Shown one piece after another: positions 16,255 through 24,201 of a stretch of DNA of 64,000 bases. The stretch comes from Streptomyces sp. AP-93 (lineage in GTDB: Bacteria > Actinomycetota > Actinomycetes > Streptomycetales > Streptomycetaceae). The translations under genes were made by a program, and so were the position numbers. How positions within the stretch are numbered: the first letter of the stretch is position 1; every line of letters starts with the position of its first letter. Location of the stretch: the NCBI RefSeq assembly GCF_022808175.1, contig NZ_JALGBX010000006.1, positions 292,828 to 356,827 on the forward strand, in the 5' to 3' direction. The notes under the pieces are model-generated. The model was not told where the DNA came from, did not search any database, and saw nothing but the letters and a program-made list of their open reading frames with translations.

Positions 16255-16929
16255 ATGCTGGGTGTCACAGATCTTCCGACGTATCTCGCCGGCCTGGTGC
16301 TGATCATTTTGCTGCCGGGGCCGAACTCGCTCTACGTGCTCTCCGTCGCCGCGCGCGGCGGGGTCCGCCAGGGGTACCGGGCCGCCGCCGGCGTGTTCAC
16401 CGGAGACGCCCTGCTCATGACCCTGGCCGCGGTCGGAGCCGGGGCGCTGCTGCAGACCAGCCCGATCGTGTTCGGCGTCGTCAAACTGCTCGGCGCCGGA
16501 TACCTGACCTGGCTCGCCATCGGCATGCTGCGGGGCGCGTGGACCATGTGGCGCGCCCGCCGCGAGCGCGCCGGGGCCGGCGAGGCCGCCCCGGAGGCGA
16601 GCGCGGCCGCCGCCGGGGTGAAGGCCGGCGACACCGAGCGGCCCTACCGGCGGGCGCTGCTGATCAGCGTGTTCAACCCGAAGGCCATCCTCTTCCTGAT
16701 GTCCTTCTTCGTGCAGTTCGTGGACACGGCCTACGCCTACCCGGCGCTGTCCTTCCTGCTGCTGGGCAGCCTGATGCAGATCGCCAGCTTCCTCTACCTG
16801 ACCACGCTGATCTTCGGCGGGAACCGCCTGGCCGCCGCCTTCCGGCGCCGCAAGCGGCTCGCAGCCGGGGCCAGCTCGGCTGCGGGCGTGCTGTTCCTGG
16901 GCTTCGCGGCGAAGCTCGCCGTGAGCTGA
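16255..16929 (+). CDS. LysE/RhtB-family amino-acid exporter
   Basis: A 224-residue membrane protein with about six hydrophobic segments. The family signature is near the N-terminus (LIILLPGPNSLYVLSVAARGGVRQGYRAAAG) and in the middle (FNPKAILFLMSFF). RhtB-type proteins export amino acids such as threonine, homoserine, leucine or their analogues; the substrate cannot be told. The loop at about residues 95-130 is Ala/Glu-rich and longer than usual. The ATG at 16255 starts directly at the first membrane helix. A perfect palindrome follows the stop and separates it from the convergent glycan cluster. Confidence 0.85.
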   Translation: MLGVTDLPTYLAGLVLIILLPGPNSLYVLSVAARGGVRQGYRAAAGVFTGDALLMTLAAVGAGALLQTSPIVFGVVKLLGAGYLTWLAIGMLRGAWTMWRARRERAGAGEAAPEASAAAAGVKAGDTERPYRRALLISVFNPKAILFLMSFFVQFVDTAYAYPALSFLLLGSLMQIASFLYLTTLIFGGNRLAAAFRRRKRLAAGASSAAGVLFLGFAAKLAVS

Positions 16930-16966
16930 TCCGGCCTCGCGGCGCCGGGCGCTGCGGGCGAGCCCG

Positions 16967-16986
16967 CCGCGGTCGGCCGACCGCGG
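16967..16986. terminator. 20-bp palindrome between convergent genes
   Basis: A perfect 20-bp palindrome centred on GGCC lies between the LysE stop (16929) and the stop of the leftward polysialyltransferase-like gene (16987). It is a candidate bidirectional terminator. Confidence 0.5.
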
Positions 16987-18348
16987 TCAGCCGACCGCCC
17001 TGCGCAGCAGCCGGGCCACCCGGCGGGCCGCGCGGCTGCGGGGCAGGAAGGACAGCTGCGCCGGGATGCCGCCGGGCAGGCCCAGGGTGGTCAGGCGGCC
17101 GCGGCTGAAGTAGCGCCAGGTGTCCGGGGTCAGGTTCGAGGCCAGCCAGCGCTCGGCCTGCGTGCGGCGCTCCGCGAGGATCTTGGGCTGCATGGTGAAG
17201 CCCACCGCCGTGACCAGGCCCGCCAGCTCGGCCGCCACCCGTTCGGGCCCCGGCGGGGTCCAGGAGCGTACGGCCGCGGGGTCCGCGAGGTCGGGCAGCA
17301 GGGCGTCGGCCAGCACGAGCGGGATCCGGTTGCTGTTCGGGTACGGGGACAGGCGCGCCAGTACGGCTCCCGTGCCGGTCCGGGCCACCGGGAGCCCGTA
17401 CAGGGTGGCGGCGGTCAGCAGTCCCGTGGAGAAGCAGCCGACGACCAGGGCCGGGCGCAGCCGCTCGTAGAGGGTCTCGGCGAGCACCGGGGCGGTCAGC
17501 ACGGTGAGCCGGACGCCGAGCCGCGCGGCCTCCTCCTCCGCCCGCCGGGAGTAGGCGGCGGGGGCGCTGGGGTGCGGTTTGAAGACCATCTCGCGGTGGC
17601 CCAGCGCGTGCGCGCCGCGGACCATCTCCACGTGCAGTTGCTCCTCCTCGTCGGCCGGCACCAGGTCGAGGGCGGAGAGGTACTGGCCCAGCAGGAGCGC
17701 GGGGCCCCCGGCGCCCGCGCCGGCCGGCTCCGGCGGCAGCTCCACCGCCGTCTGGACCGCCGCTTCGAGCTCGCCGATGACCTTGAGGAAGGCGGCGGCC
17801 GGGATCGCCTCGGCCCGTACGCCGAACTCGGTCAGCAGCAGCGGCTCCAGGCCCGGTACGAGGTCCAGGTGCAGCACCCGCCGTACGCGCATCCCGAGCC
17901 CGGGGTCGAGGCGGAAGCGGGTCGGACCGTAGCTCATCAGCCCGTCGGCGTAGACCTCCATGGCCGCCCCGGGGAAGAGCCGGCACAGGCTCTGGGCGGG
18001 CGGCACCTGGAGCGATTCCACGATCAGCTCGATGCGGTCGGTGCCCAGGCCCCAGAAGGAGCGCAACTGCCGCTCCCACAGCGGGACGTCTTCGGGGCGC
18101 GGGCTCCAGGTGCTGGGGTGCTGCGGGGCGATGACGGCGTTCCAGTCGAGGACCTCGTCGAAACGGGTGCTCAGGGAGGCGAAGCCGGGTGCGGCGGTCA
18201 GGCCCGGGGTGACCTCGGCGGTGACGGAGTGGTTGCTGGTCAGCAGGATCCGGCGGCCGGCGGGCGGGAAGAGGTCCGCGTCGAGGGCGGCGGCGAGGGT
18301 GGCCGTGCCGTAGAGGGTGGAGGCCAGGAAGATCTGGGTGACGTTCAC
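16987..18348 (-). CDS. Alpha-2,8-polysialyltransferase-family glycosyltransferase
   Basis: A 453-residue protein of the bacterial polysialyltransferase type (GT-B fold, Pfam A-2_8-polyST). Marks of the family: an N-terminal IFLASTLYGTATLAAAL strand, an acidic-Gly motif in YADGLMSYGPTR, the HP motif in MVFKPHPSAP, and VVGCFSTGLL, the Ser/Thr motif near the nucleotide site. It would transfer a nonulosonic acid (Kdn or a sialic acid) from CMP-sugar to a growing cell-wall glycan. The GTG start at 18348 overlaps the upstream GT2 stop by four bases, so the two genes form a leftward operon. The nonulosonate synthesis genes are on the other strand just beyond the GT2. The exact linkage made is unknown. 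Confidence 0.75.
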   Translation of the reverse strand: MNVTQIFLASTLYGTATLAAALDADLFPPAGRRILLTSNHSVTAEVTPGLTAAPGFASLSTRFDEVLDWNAVIAPQHPSTWSPRPEDVPLWERQLRSFWGLGTDRIELIVESLQVPPAQSLCRLFPGAAMEVYADGLMSYGPTRFRLDPGLGMRVRRVLHLDLVPGLEPLLLTEFGVRAEAIPAAAFLKVIGELEAAVQTAVELPPEPAGAGAGGPALLLGQYLSALDLVPADEEEQLHVEMVRGAHALGHREMVFKPHPSAPAAYSRRAEEEAARLGVRLTVLTAPVLAETLYERLRPALVVGCFSTGLLTAATLYGLPVARTGTGAVLARLSPYPNSNRIPLVLADALLPDLADPAAVRSWTPPGPERVAAELAGLVTAVGFTMQPKILAERRTQAERWLASNLTPDTWRYFSRGRLTTLGLPGGIPAQLSFLPRSRAARRVARLLRRAVG

Positions 18349-19352
18349 GCCGTCACCCCGGCGGGCGCGGCGGGGGTCGCGGGGGCGGATCCGGCCGCGG
18401 CGCGCCGGCGGAGCCGGCGGAGCAGGGCCGCGCGGTCGGCGTCCATCGAGTCCAGGGTCTGGTCCAGGAGCTGCTGCGGCATTCTGCCGAGTGCGGCCGT
18501 GCTCATCGAGCGGAGTTTTCTGGCCACGGGTGGTTCGAACCTTTCGATGGACCCGACGTGGTGCGCGATAATTGCACAGTATGTTCGGACGGCCTTCGGG
18601 AGGAGGAGCCCGGATTCCCGGTCGGCGGCCGTTTCGGTCAGCACCTGATCGAATGCCCGAATGAAATCGAGCTGCCGCTCGTCTCCGATTTGCGTCAGCG
18701 AGGTCGCCACCCCGCGACGGTAGAAGATTCCGGGCAGACCGACCGGGGCGAAGGACGCCGCCTCCCGGTGCAGCCGCCAGATCCACGGCCGGTCCTCCGC
18801 CGTCCGCAGGCCGTCCGTGAAGTGCAGCAGCCCGCGGTCCAGCAGCCGCCGGTGGTACATCCCCGCCCAGGCGTACGGATAGTCCACCGAGGTCGCGCGG
18901 GAGACGGGCAGGATTCCGGTGCGCGGATCGGCCACCACCGACTCCGGCCCGTAGGGGACGCGCTGGACGATGCGCGTCCTGCCCGTGCACTGGACGTGGT
19001 CGGTACGGACGAAATCGCATTTCAGGGCTTCGATGGCGGCCAGGGTCCGGGCCAGGTGGCCCGGCGCCAGCCAGTCGTCGCCGTCCATGAAGGCGATGTA
19101 CTCGCCGCGGGCCGCGTCCAGACCGGTGTTCCGCGCCGTCGCGAGACCGCCGTTGCGCTCGTGTCTGAGGTGCACGGCGCCGGGCAGCTCGCGGGCCGCC
19201 CGCTCCAGGAGGGCGGGCGTCCCGTCCGTGGAGCGGTCGTCGACGAGCAGGAACTCGAAATCGTCCCGAGCGTTGAGTTCGAGGCTTTTCAGGGCATCCG
19301 GCGCATACGTCTGCACGTTGAAGAACGGCACGACAACAGAGAGCTTGAGCAC
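18345..19352 (-). CDS. Family 2 glycosyltransferase
   Basis: A 335-residue GT-A fold enzyme. N-terminal KLSVVVPFFN is followed by the DDRSTDG motif and the metal-binding D-x-D region FMDGDDW (residues about 90-96), with ARNTGLDAARGEY between them. The C-terminal 120 residues resemble the helical extension of teichoic-acid and capsule GT2 enzymes, with AEDRPWIWRLH as the probable acceptor-site motif. GTG 19352 is used because the domain begins two residues later; a further 62 in-frame codons upstream have no homologous look. The start faces the divergent gene at 19529, with a shared promoter region between them. It probably builds the backbone of the same cell-wall polymer as its neighbours. 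Confidence 0.85.
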   Translation of the reverse strand: MLKLSVVVPFFNVQTYAPDALKSLELNARDDFEFLLVDDRSTDGTPALLERAARELPGAVHLRHERNGGLATARNTGLDAARGEYIAFMDGDDWLAPGHLARTLAAIEALKCDFVRTDHVQCTGRTRIVQRVPYGPESVVADPRTGILPVSRATSVDYPYAWAGMYHRRLLDRGLLHFTDGLRTAEDRPWIWRLHREAASFAPVGLPGIFYRRGVATSLTQIGDERQLDFIRAFDQVLTETAADRESGLLLPKAVRTYCAIIAHHVGSIERFEPPVARKLRSMSTAALGRMPQQLLDQTLDSMDADRAALLRRLRRRAAAGSAPATPAAPAGVTA

Positions 19353-19528
19353 TAGCGAGACATTAGGGCGCAGTTCGGCATTGACCGTGGCCCGGACGCG
19401 GATTCCATGTGAACGACGCACGGCGGGAGCGTTAACCCGCACGCTTTCGCATTGAGTCGACGGGTTGTTAACCCGCTGTTGTGCGTTCGTTGGGCCGATC
19501 ACCGAAAAGCCGGAATAACTTCTGCCGG

Positions 19529-20914
19529 GTGCCAGCAAGCAACCGCGCCCTCCGTGTGGCCGTACTCGCCGATTCCGACACCCGCTGGAAATGGGGAGCG
19601 CTCACCGCGCGCCGTCTCGCCCCGGAGCCGGACTCCGTCCGCCTGACCGGGTACCTGCTCCGCGGCCGGGCCACGCCCACCGCGCGCCAGCTCGGCGAAG
19701 TCGGGGTCACGGCGGACCGGCTCACCGAAGTCACCTGCGCGCAGTTCCTCGCCGAACTGACGGCGCCGGAGCGGGAGCCCTACGACGTGATCGTCCTCGC
19801 CCTGGTCGGCGGCGCCGTCCAGGCCGTCCTGCACGGAGCCCGGGCCCTGTGGCCGGAGCCGGCCGCCCGGCCGGCGTTCGTCACCGGGTACGTCGGAGTC
19901 GTCTACGAGAAACTCGCCGACGGCCTGCTGCTGCGCCACGGGGCCGACCTGGTCCTCGCCAACTCCCGCCACGACGCGGAGCGGTTCCGCGCGGTCTACG
20001 AGGGGGTCGGCGCCGATGCCGGGGCCGTCGTGGAGAGCGCCCTGCCCTTCCTCGCACCGGACGGCGGGCCGTCGTACGAGCCCGTGGGGGCCACGGCCCA
20101 CCGGGTGGTCTTCGCGGTCCAGCCGTCCGTGCCCGACAGCCGGGCGGACCGCGCGTACCTGCTGCGCCGCGCCGCCGAACACGCCCGGCTGCACCCCGGG
20201 CGCGAGGTGCTGGTCAAACTGCGCAGCCGCCCGGGGGAGCACACCACGCACCTGGAGGAGCTCCCGTACCAGCGCCTCGCGGAGCAGCTCCCCGGCGGCC
20301 TCCCCTCCAACTGCCGTCTGGTGTACGGGAACATGGGCGAGGTCCTGGACACCACGGACCTGCTGGTCACCGTCTCCTCCACGGCGGCCCTGGAATCCCT
20401 CCACCGGGGCATCCCGACGGCCGTCCTGACCGACCTCGGTGTCCGCGAGATCCTCGGCAACCACCACTTCCTGGGCTCCGGCTGCATGGCCTCCTGGACC
20501 CAGCTCGACGCGGGTCTGCTCCCGAAGGCCGACCCGGACTGGCTGGCGGCCCAGGGCGTGGGCAGCCGTGCAACCGGACTGCCCGGACCGGCCGGCGTGC
20601 ACGACCCCGACGAGCCATACGACCCCTACGCCGCCGCGCGGGCACGCCTCACGGAGCTGCTGGGCGCCGGACCGCTCCCGGCCGTGGCGCCCTACTACAC
20701 GCAGGACACCGCGCCGGGGTACCTGCCCGGGATCCTGGCCAGACACCATCTCGGCCCCGACGGGCGCCCCTTGCCCGGCGTCGCCCGGACCGGCGCCGGA
20801 GGGTCCCGGCTGCGCCGCCGGCTCCGCGCCCACCTGCGCGAAGCCGCCCGCGGCGCCTACCGCCACGGCGTCCAGCGCGTCGCGCCGGTGATCCGCCGCC
20901 TGGGGGAGCTGTGA
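19529..20914 (+). CDS. Putative glycosyltransferase of the nonulosonate cluster
   Basis: A 461-residue protein with a GT-B look: an N-terminal Rossmann-like half (LRVAVLADSDTRWKWG, then YDVIVLALVGGAVQAVL) and a C-terminal half with VLVKLRSRPGEHTTH, LLVTVSSTAALESLHRGIPTAVLTDLGV. The latter pattern is shared with capsule and polysialic-acid-type transferases (Streptomyces proteins annotated DUF6716, as I recall). The start GTG 19529 fits the first strand; no clear Shine-Dalgarno, so translation may be leaderless. The stop overlaps the next GTG, so it is coupled to the CMP-nonulosonate synthetase frame. Confidence 0.7.
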   Translation: MPASNRALRVAVLADSDTRWKWGALTARRLAPEPDSVRLTGYLLRGRATPTARQLGEVGVTADRLTEVTCAQFLAELTAPEREPYDVIVLALVGGAVQAVLHGARALWPEPAARPAFVTGYVGVVYEKLADGLLLRHGADLVLANSRHDAERFRAVYEGVGADAGAVVESALPFLAPDGGPSYEPVGATAHRVVFAVQPSVPDSRADRAYLLRRAAEHARLHPGREVLVKLRSRPGEHTTHLEELPYQRLAEQLPGGLPSNCRLVYGNMGEVLDTTDLLVTVSSTAALESLHRGIPTAVLTDLGVREILGNHHFLGSGCMASWTQLDAGLLPKADPDWLAAQGVGSRATGLPGPAGVHDPDEPYDPYAAARARLTELLGAGPLPAVAPYYTQDTAPGYLPGILARHHLGPDGRPLPGVARTGAGGSRLRRRLRAHLREAARGAYRHGVQRVAPVIRRLGEL

Positions 20915-22782
20915 GCCCCCGCCCGGCCGGAGCCGGTGTGCCCGCCGCAGGGGGCACCTCGACCGCGACCGCGGCAGTCGCTACTGCCACCGCCACCTCG
21001 GCCGTTGCCATCGCCACCTCGGCCGTCGCCGTCGCCACCGCCACCGCCGTCGCCACCGCCACCGTCCGTGAGGCCCGCACCGTGCCCAGGGTGCTCGCCG
21101 TGATCCCCGCACGCGGGGGGTCCAAGGGCGTGCCCGGGAAGAACCTGGCCGACGTCGGCGGGATGCCGCTCGTGGTCCGGGCCGTCCGGGCCTGCCTGGG
21201 GGCCGCGACCGTCACCGACGTCCTCGTGTCCACCGACTCCGAGGCCATCGGCGACGCCGCCCGCGGAGCCGGGGCCGTGGTGCTGCGGCGCCCCGCCGGG
21301 ATCTCCGGGGACACCGCCACGAGCGAGGCCGCCGTGCTGCACGCGCTCGACTCCTTCGAGGAGCTGCACTCCGTCACCGTCGACGTGGTCCTCCTCGTCC
21401 AGTGCACCAGCCCCTTCGTCACCGCCTCCGACGTGGAGTCCGTCGCCGCCGCCGTCGCGTCCGGCGCCGCCGACTCCGCGCTCACCGCGGCCGCCTTCCA
21501 CGGCTTCCTCTGGCGGGCGGCTCCCGACGGCTCCGGGACCGGGGTCAACCACGACACCTCGTACCGGCCCCGCCGCCAGGACCGCCCCCAGGACCTCCTG
21601 GAGACCGGCGCCGCCTACGCCATGGACGCCGCCGGCTTCCGGACGGCCCGCCACCGCTTCTTCGGGCGGACCGTCCCGGTCGCCACCGATCCGGCGCGGG
21701 TCCTGGAGATCGACGATCCCCACGACCTGGCCCGCGCCCGCGCCCTCGTACCCGTACTCGCCCCCGTGGCCCCACCGGCCCCCGCACCCGTCCCCACCCC
21801 GCTCCACACCCCAGTGCCCGCACCCGCGCCCGCACCTCCTCGTACACCCCACGCTCCGAAGGACAGCCCTGCCATGACGGTCACCCCCACCCCCCGCCTC
21901 CGGACCTTCGGCTCCCGCATCGCCGGCCCCGGCCACCCCGTCTACGTCGTCGGCGAGATCGGCATCAACCACAACGGCGAGCTCGGCAACGCCCTCGCCC
22001 TCATCGACGCCGCCGCCGAAGCCGGCTGCGACGCCGTGAAGTTCCAGAAGCGCACCCCCGAGATCTGCACCCCCCGCGACCAGTGGGACATCGAGCGCGA
22101 CACCCCCTGGGGCCGGATGACCTACATCGACTACCGCCACCGCGTGGAGTTCGGCGAGGACGAGTACCGCGCCATCGACGAGCACTGTGCCAAGCGCGGC
22201 ATCGACTGGTTCGCCTCCCCGTGGGACACCGAGGCCGTCGCCTTCCTGGAGAAGTTCGACGTCCCCGCCCACAAGGTCGCCTCCGCCTCGCTGACCGACG
22301 ACGAGCTGCTGCGCGCCCTGCGCGCCACCGGCCGCACCGTCGTCCTCTCCACCGGCATGTCCACCCCGAGGCAGATCCGGCACGCGGTGGAGGTGCTCGG
22401 CAGCGACAACATCCTGCTCTGCCACGCCACTTCGACGTACCCGGCCAAGGCCGAGGAGCTCAACCTGCGGGTGATCAACACCCTCCAGGAGGAGTACCCG
22501 AACGTCCCGATCGGCTACTCCGGCCACGAGACGGGCCTGCAGACCACCCTGGCCGCCGTCGCGCTGGGCGCCACCTTCGTCGAGCGCCACATCACCCTCG
22601 ACCGCGCGATGTGGGGCTCCGACCAGGCCGCCTCCGTCGAGCCGGGCGGCCTGACCCGCCTGGTCCGCGACATCCGCACGATCGAGACTGCGCTGGGGGA
22701 CGGGGTGAAGCGGGTGTACGAGTCCGAGCTCGGCCCGATGAAGAAGCTCCGCCGCGTCCAGGGGGAGCTCGCCGCGGTCTGA
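20911..22782 (+). CDS. CMP-nonulosonate synthetase fused in frame to NeuB-type nonulosonate synthase
   Basis: One uninterrupted frame of 623 codons. Residues 1-57 are a low-complexity Ala/Thr/Val leader. Residues about 58-285 are a NeuA-type cytidylyltransferase (VIPARGGSKGVPGKNL, VSTDSEAIGDAARG, LLVQCTSPF). Residues about 286-320 are a Pro/Ala linker. Residues 322-623 are a NeuB-type synthase (VVGEIGINHNGEL, CDAVKFQKRTPEIC, STGMSTPRQI, GYSGHETG, ERHITLDRAMWGSDQAAS). NeuB condenses phosphoenolpyruvate with a hexose derivative to a nonulosonic acid; NeuA activates it with CTP. The usual C-terminal SAF domain of NeuB (about 60 residues) is absent. An ATG at 21874 preceded by GAAGGA could start NeuB separately, so the frame may yield both a fusion and a free NeuB. 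A GTG at 21082 is an alternative NeuA start. The GTGA overlap supports 20911. Confidence 0.8.
   Translation: MSPRPAGAGVPAAGGTSTATAAVATATATSAVAIATSAVAVATATAVATATVREARTVPRVLAVIPARGGSKGVPGKNLADVGGMPLVVRAVRACLGAATVTDVLVSTDSEAIGDAARGAGAVVLRRPAGISGDTATSEAAVLHALDSFEELHSVTVDVVLLVQCTSPFVTASDVESVAAAVASGAADSALTAAAFHGFLWRAAPDGSGTGVNHDTSYRPRRQDRPQDLLETGAAYAMDAAGFRTARHRFFGRTVPVATDPARVLEIDDPHDLARARALVPVLAPVAPPAPAPVPTPLHTPVPAPAPAPPRTPHAPKDSPAMTVTPTPRLRTFGSRIAGPGHPVYVVGEIGINHNGELGNALALIDAAAEAGCDAVKFQKRTPEICTPRDQWDIERDTPWGRMTYIDYRHRVEFGEDEYRAIDEHCAKRGIDWFASPWDTEAVAFLEKFDVPAHKVASASLTDDELLRALRATGRTVVLSTGMSTPRQIRHAVEVLGSDNILLCHATSTYPAKAEELNLRVINTLQEEYPNVPIGYSGHETGLQTTLAAVALGATFVERHITLDRAMWGSDQAASVEPGGLTRLVRDIRTIETALGDGVKRVYESELGPMKKLRRVQGELAAV
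20953..21065 (+). repeat. Ala/Thr/Val-coding GCCACC repeats at the synthetase N-terminus
   Basis: Tandem six-base-type repeats (mostly GCCACC and GCCGTC) encode a low-complexity leader ahead of the cytidylyltransferase domain. It may be translated as a disordered leader or lie before the true start at 21082. Confidence 0.6.
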
Positions 22783-22789
22783 TTTTTCA

Positions 22790-22862
22790 CGCACCCCTCG
22801 CACCGCTCGGCCCTGGCGGGCCTCCCGGGCTTCGGCGCGCTGCGCCGGACTCCGTCCGGCGT
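22790..22862. repeat. Intergenic repeat family 1, copy 1
   Basis: A GC-rich intergenic sequence whose core (GGACTCCGTCCG preceded by GCTGCGCC and CTCGCACCGCT) recurs in inverted orientation at 56879-56940. Copy 1 has about 15 extra bases in the middle. It follows the NeuB stop and could fold into hairpins. Confidence 0.65.
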
Positions 22863-22906
22863 GCCGCCGGCCGCACCGTTCCCATCCACCCTCTGACGAG
22901 GAGCAC

Positions 22907-24064
22907 GTGGTGACCCCCTCAGCCCCCGCCCCGACCCTGGCCTTCGTCGAAAGCCCGGTCCAGCTCCTCAACGTCCTGGAGTGGGCGCACGCCCAAGGCG
23001 CCGGCCGGCTCCTCGGAGTCGTCCCGCGCCAGCCGGCCCGCGGCGGCGGGACCGAGCCGGGGCCGGCCGGGCCGGGCTCGGTCGAGGGCCTGCGGATCGT
23101 GGTGCTCCCGCCCACCGACCCCATGTCCCGGGGGCAGCTGCGCCGGATGGCGGGGCTGGCCCGGGACGAGGGGCACGAGGTGCGGTGGCAGGAGGCCCGC
23201 GGCGGCCGGTTCGCGCCGTTCAAAGCCTTCGCCGCGCTCGCGCGGGAGGTACGGGCGGCCGAGCGGGTGGTGATAGGGGATCCGTTCTCCCGCTACGTGC
23301 AGCTCCTGCTCACCCTCGTCCGGGCCGAGGAGCTCGTCGTGGTCGACGACGGCACCGCGACCATGGAGTTCGTCGCCCAGACGGCCCGCGGCGAGCGCCT
23401 CGTACGCTGGCACCGGGTCGGCGGCGGAGGGCTCCCGGGCCGGCTGCGCGAGCTGGCGTACGCGCCGGTCTCGGCGACGGCCCGGCGGCGCTTCACCCCG
23501 GGCCAGGGCGGCCGCCGCCGCATCGAGGTGTTCAGCTCGATGCCGGTCACCGCGCACGGCGGGATGACCGTACGGCTCAACGACTTCGCGTGGACCCGGG
23601 CCCGCTTCGGCCCGCCCCGCCTGACCAAGGGCACCGACCTGGTGGGGACCTCACTGGTGGAGACGGGCGTGGTCGACCCGGACCGCTACCTGGAGGCGGT
23701 GCGCGCCCTGACCCTGGAACACGGGGCCACCCGCTACTTCGCCCACCGCCGGGAATCCCCGGAGAAGCTGCGCGCCCTGAGCGAGGCGACCGGGCTGGAG
23801 ATCGTACGTCCCGACCTGCCGCTGGAGCTGATCGCCAGGCGGGGCCCGGTCGGCCGTACGATCGTCAGCTTTCCTTCCACGGTCGTCCACACCCTGCCCT
23901 ACGCGCTGATCGGCACCGGCGTGACCGTGGCCGTATGCGATGTCGATCCGAGCTGGCTCACCGCGTCGGCCTCGGAGCGGGCCCGCGGTTTCCTCGCCGG
24001 GGTCACCGACACCGCCCGTGATGTGCACAGACTTCCTGCTCAGACGGCTTCGGCGGCCGGATGA
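22907..24064 (+). CDS. Sialyltransferase-like glycosyltransferase
   Basis: A 385-residue protein that opens with LAFVESPVQLLNVLEW, the typical start of lipooligosaccharide sialyltransferase (GT52) and polysialyltransferase-like proteins. Further pattern matches are VVVDDGTATMEFV (acidic-Gly motif), ATRYFAHRRES and VSFPSTVVHTLPYAL (Ser/Thr motif). It probably uses the CMP-sugar made by the preceding gene to extend or cap a cell-wall glycan. GAGGAGCAC precedes the GTG at 22907; GTG 22910 is equally possible. It lies 124 nt after the synthase, across a repeat. This is the last gene of the cluster. Confidence 0.65.
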   Translation: MVTPSAPAPTLAFVESPVQLLNVLEWAHAQGAGRLLGVVPRQPARGGGTEPGPAGPGSVEGLRIVVLPPTDPMSRGQLRRMAGLARDEGHEVRWQEARGGRFAPFKAFAALAREVRAAERVVIGDPFSRYVQLLLTLVRAEELVVVDDGTATMEFVAQTARGERLVRWHRVGGGGLPGRLRELAYAPVSATARRRFTPGQGGRRRIEVFSSMPVTAHGGMTVRLNDFAWTRARFGPPRLTKGTDLVGTSLVETGVVDPDRYLEAVRALTLEHGATRYFAHRRESPEKLRALSEATGLEIVRPDLPLELIARRGPVGRTIVSFPSTVVHTLPYALIGTGVTVAVCDVDPSWLTASASERARGFLAGVTDTARDVHRLPAQTASAAG

Positions 24065-24201
24065 GTGCATGAGTGAGCGCGCGAGTTTACCCGCGGCTTC
24101 ATCCGGTCATGCGTCCAGAGGCCGGGTTTCTTTCCCCTAACGGCATGAACTTTTGGTGATCTCCAGCCAGTTGACCCATGGGTGGGCCTACCCTTAAACG
24201 G

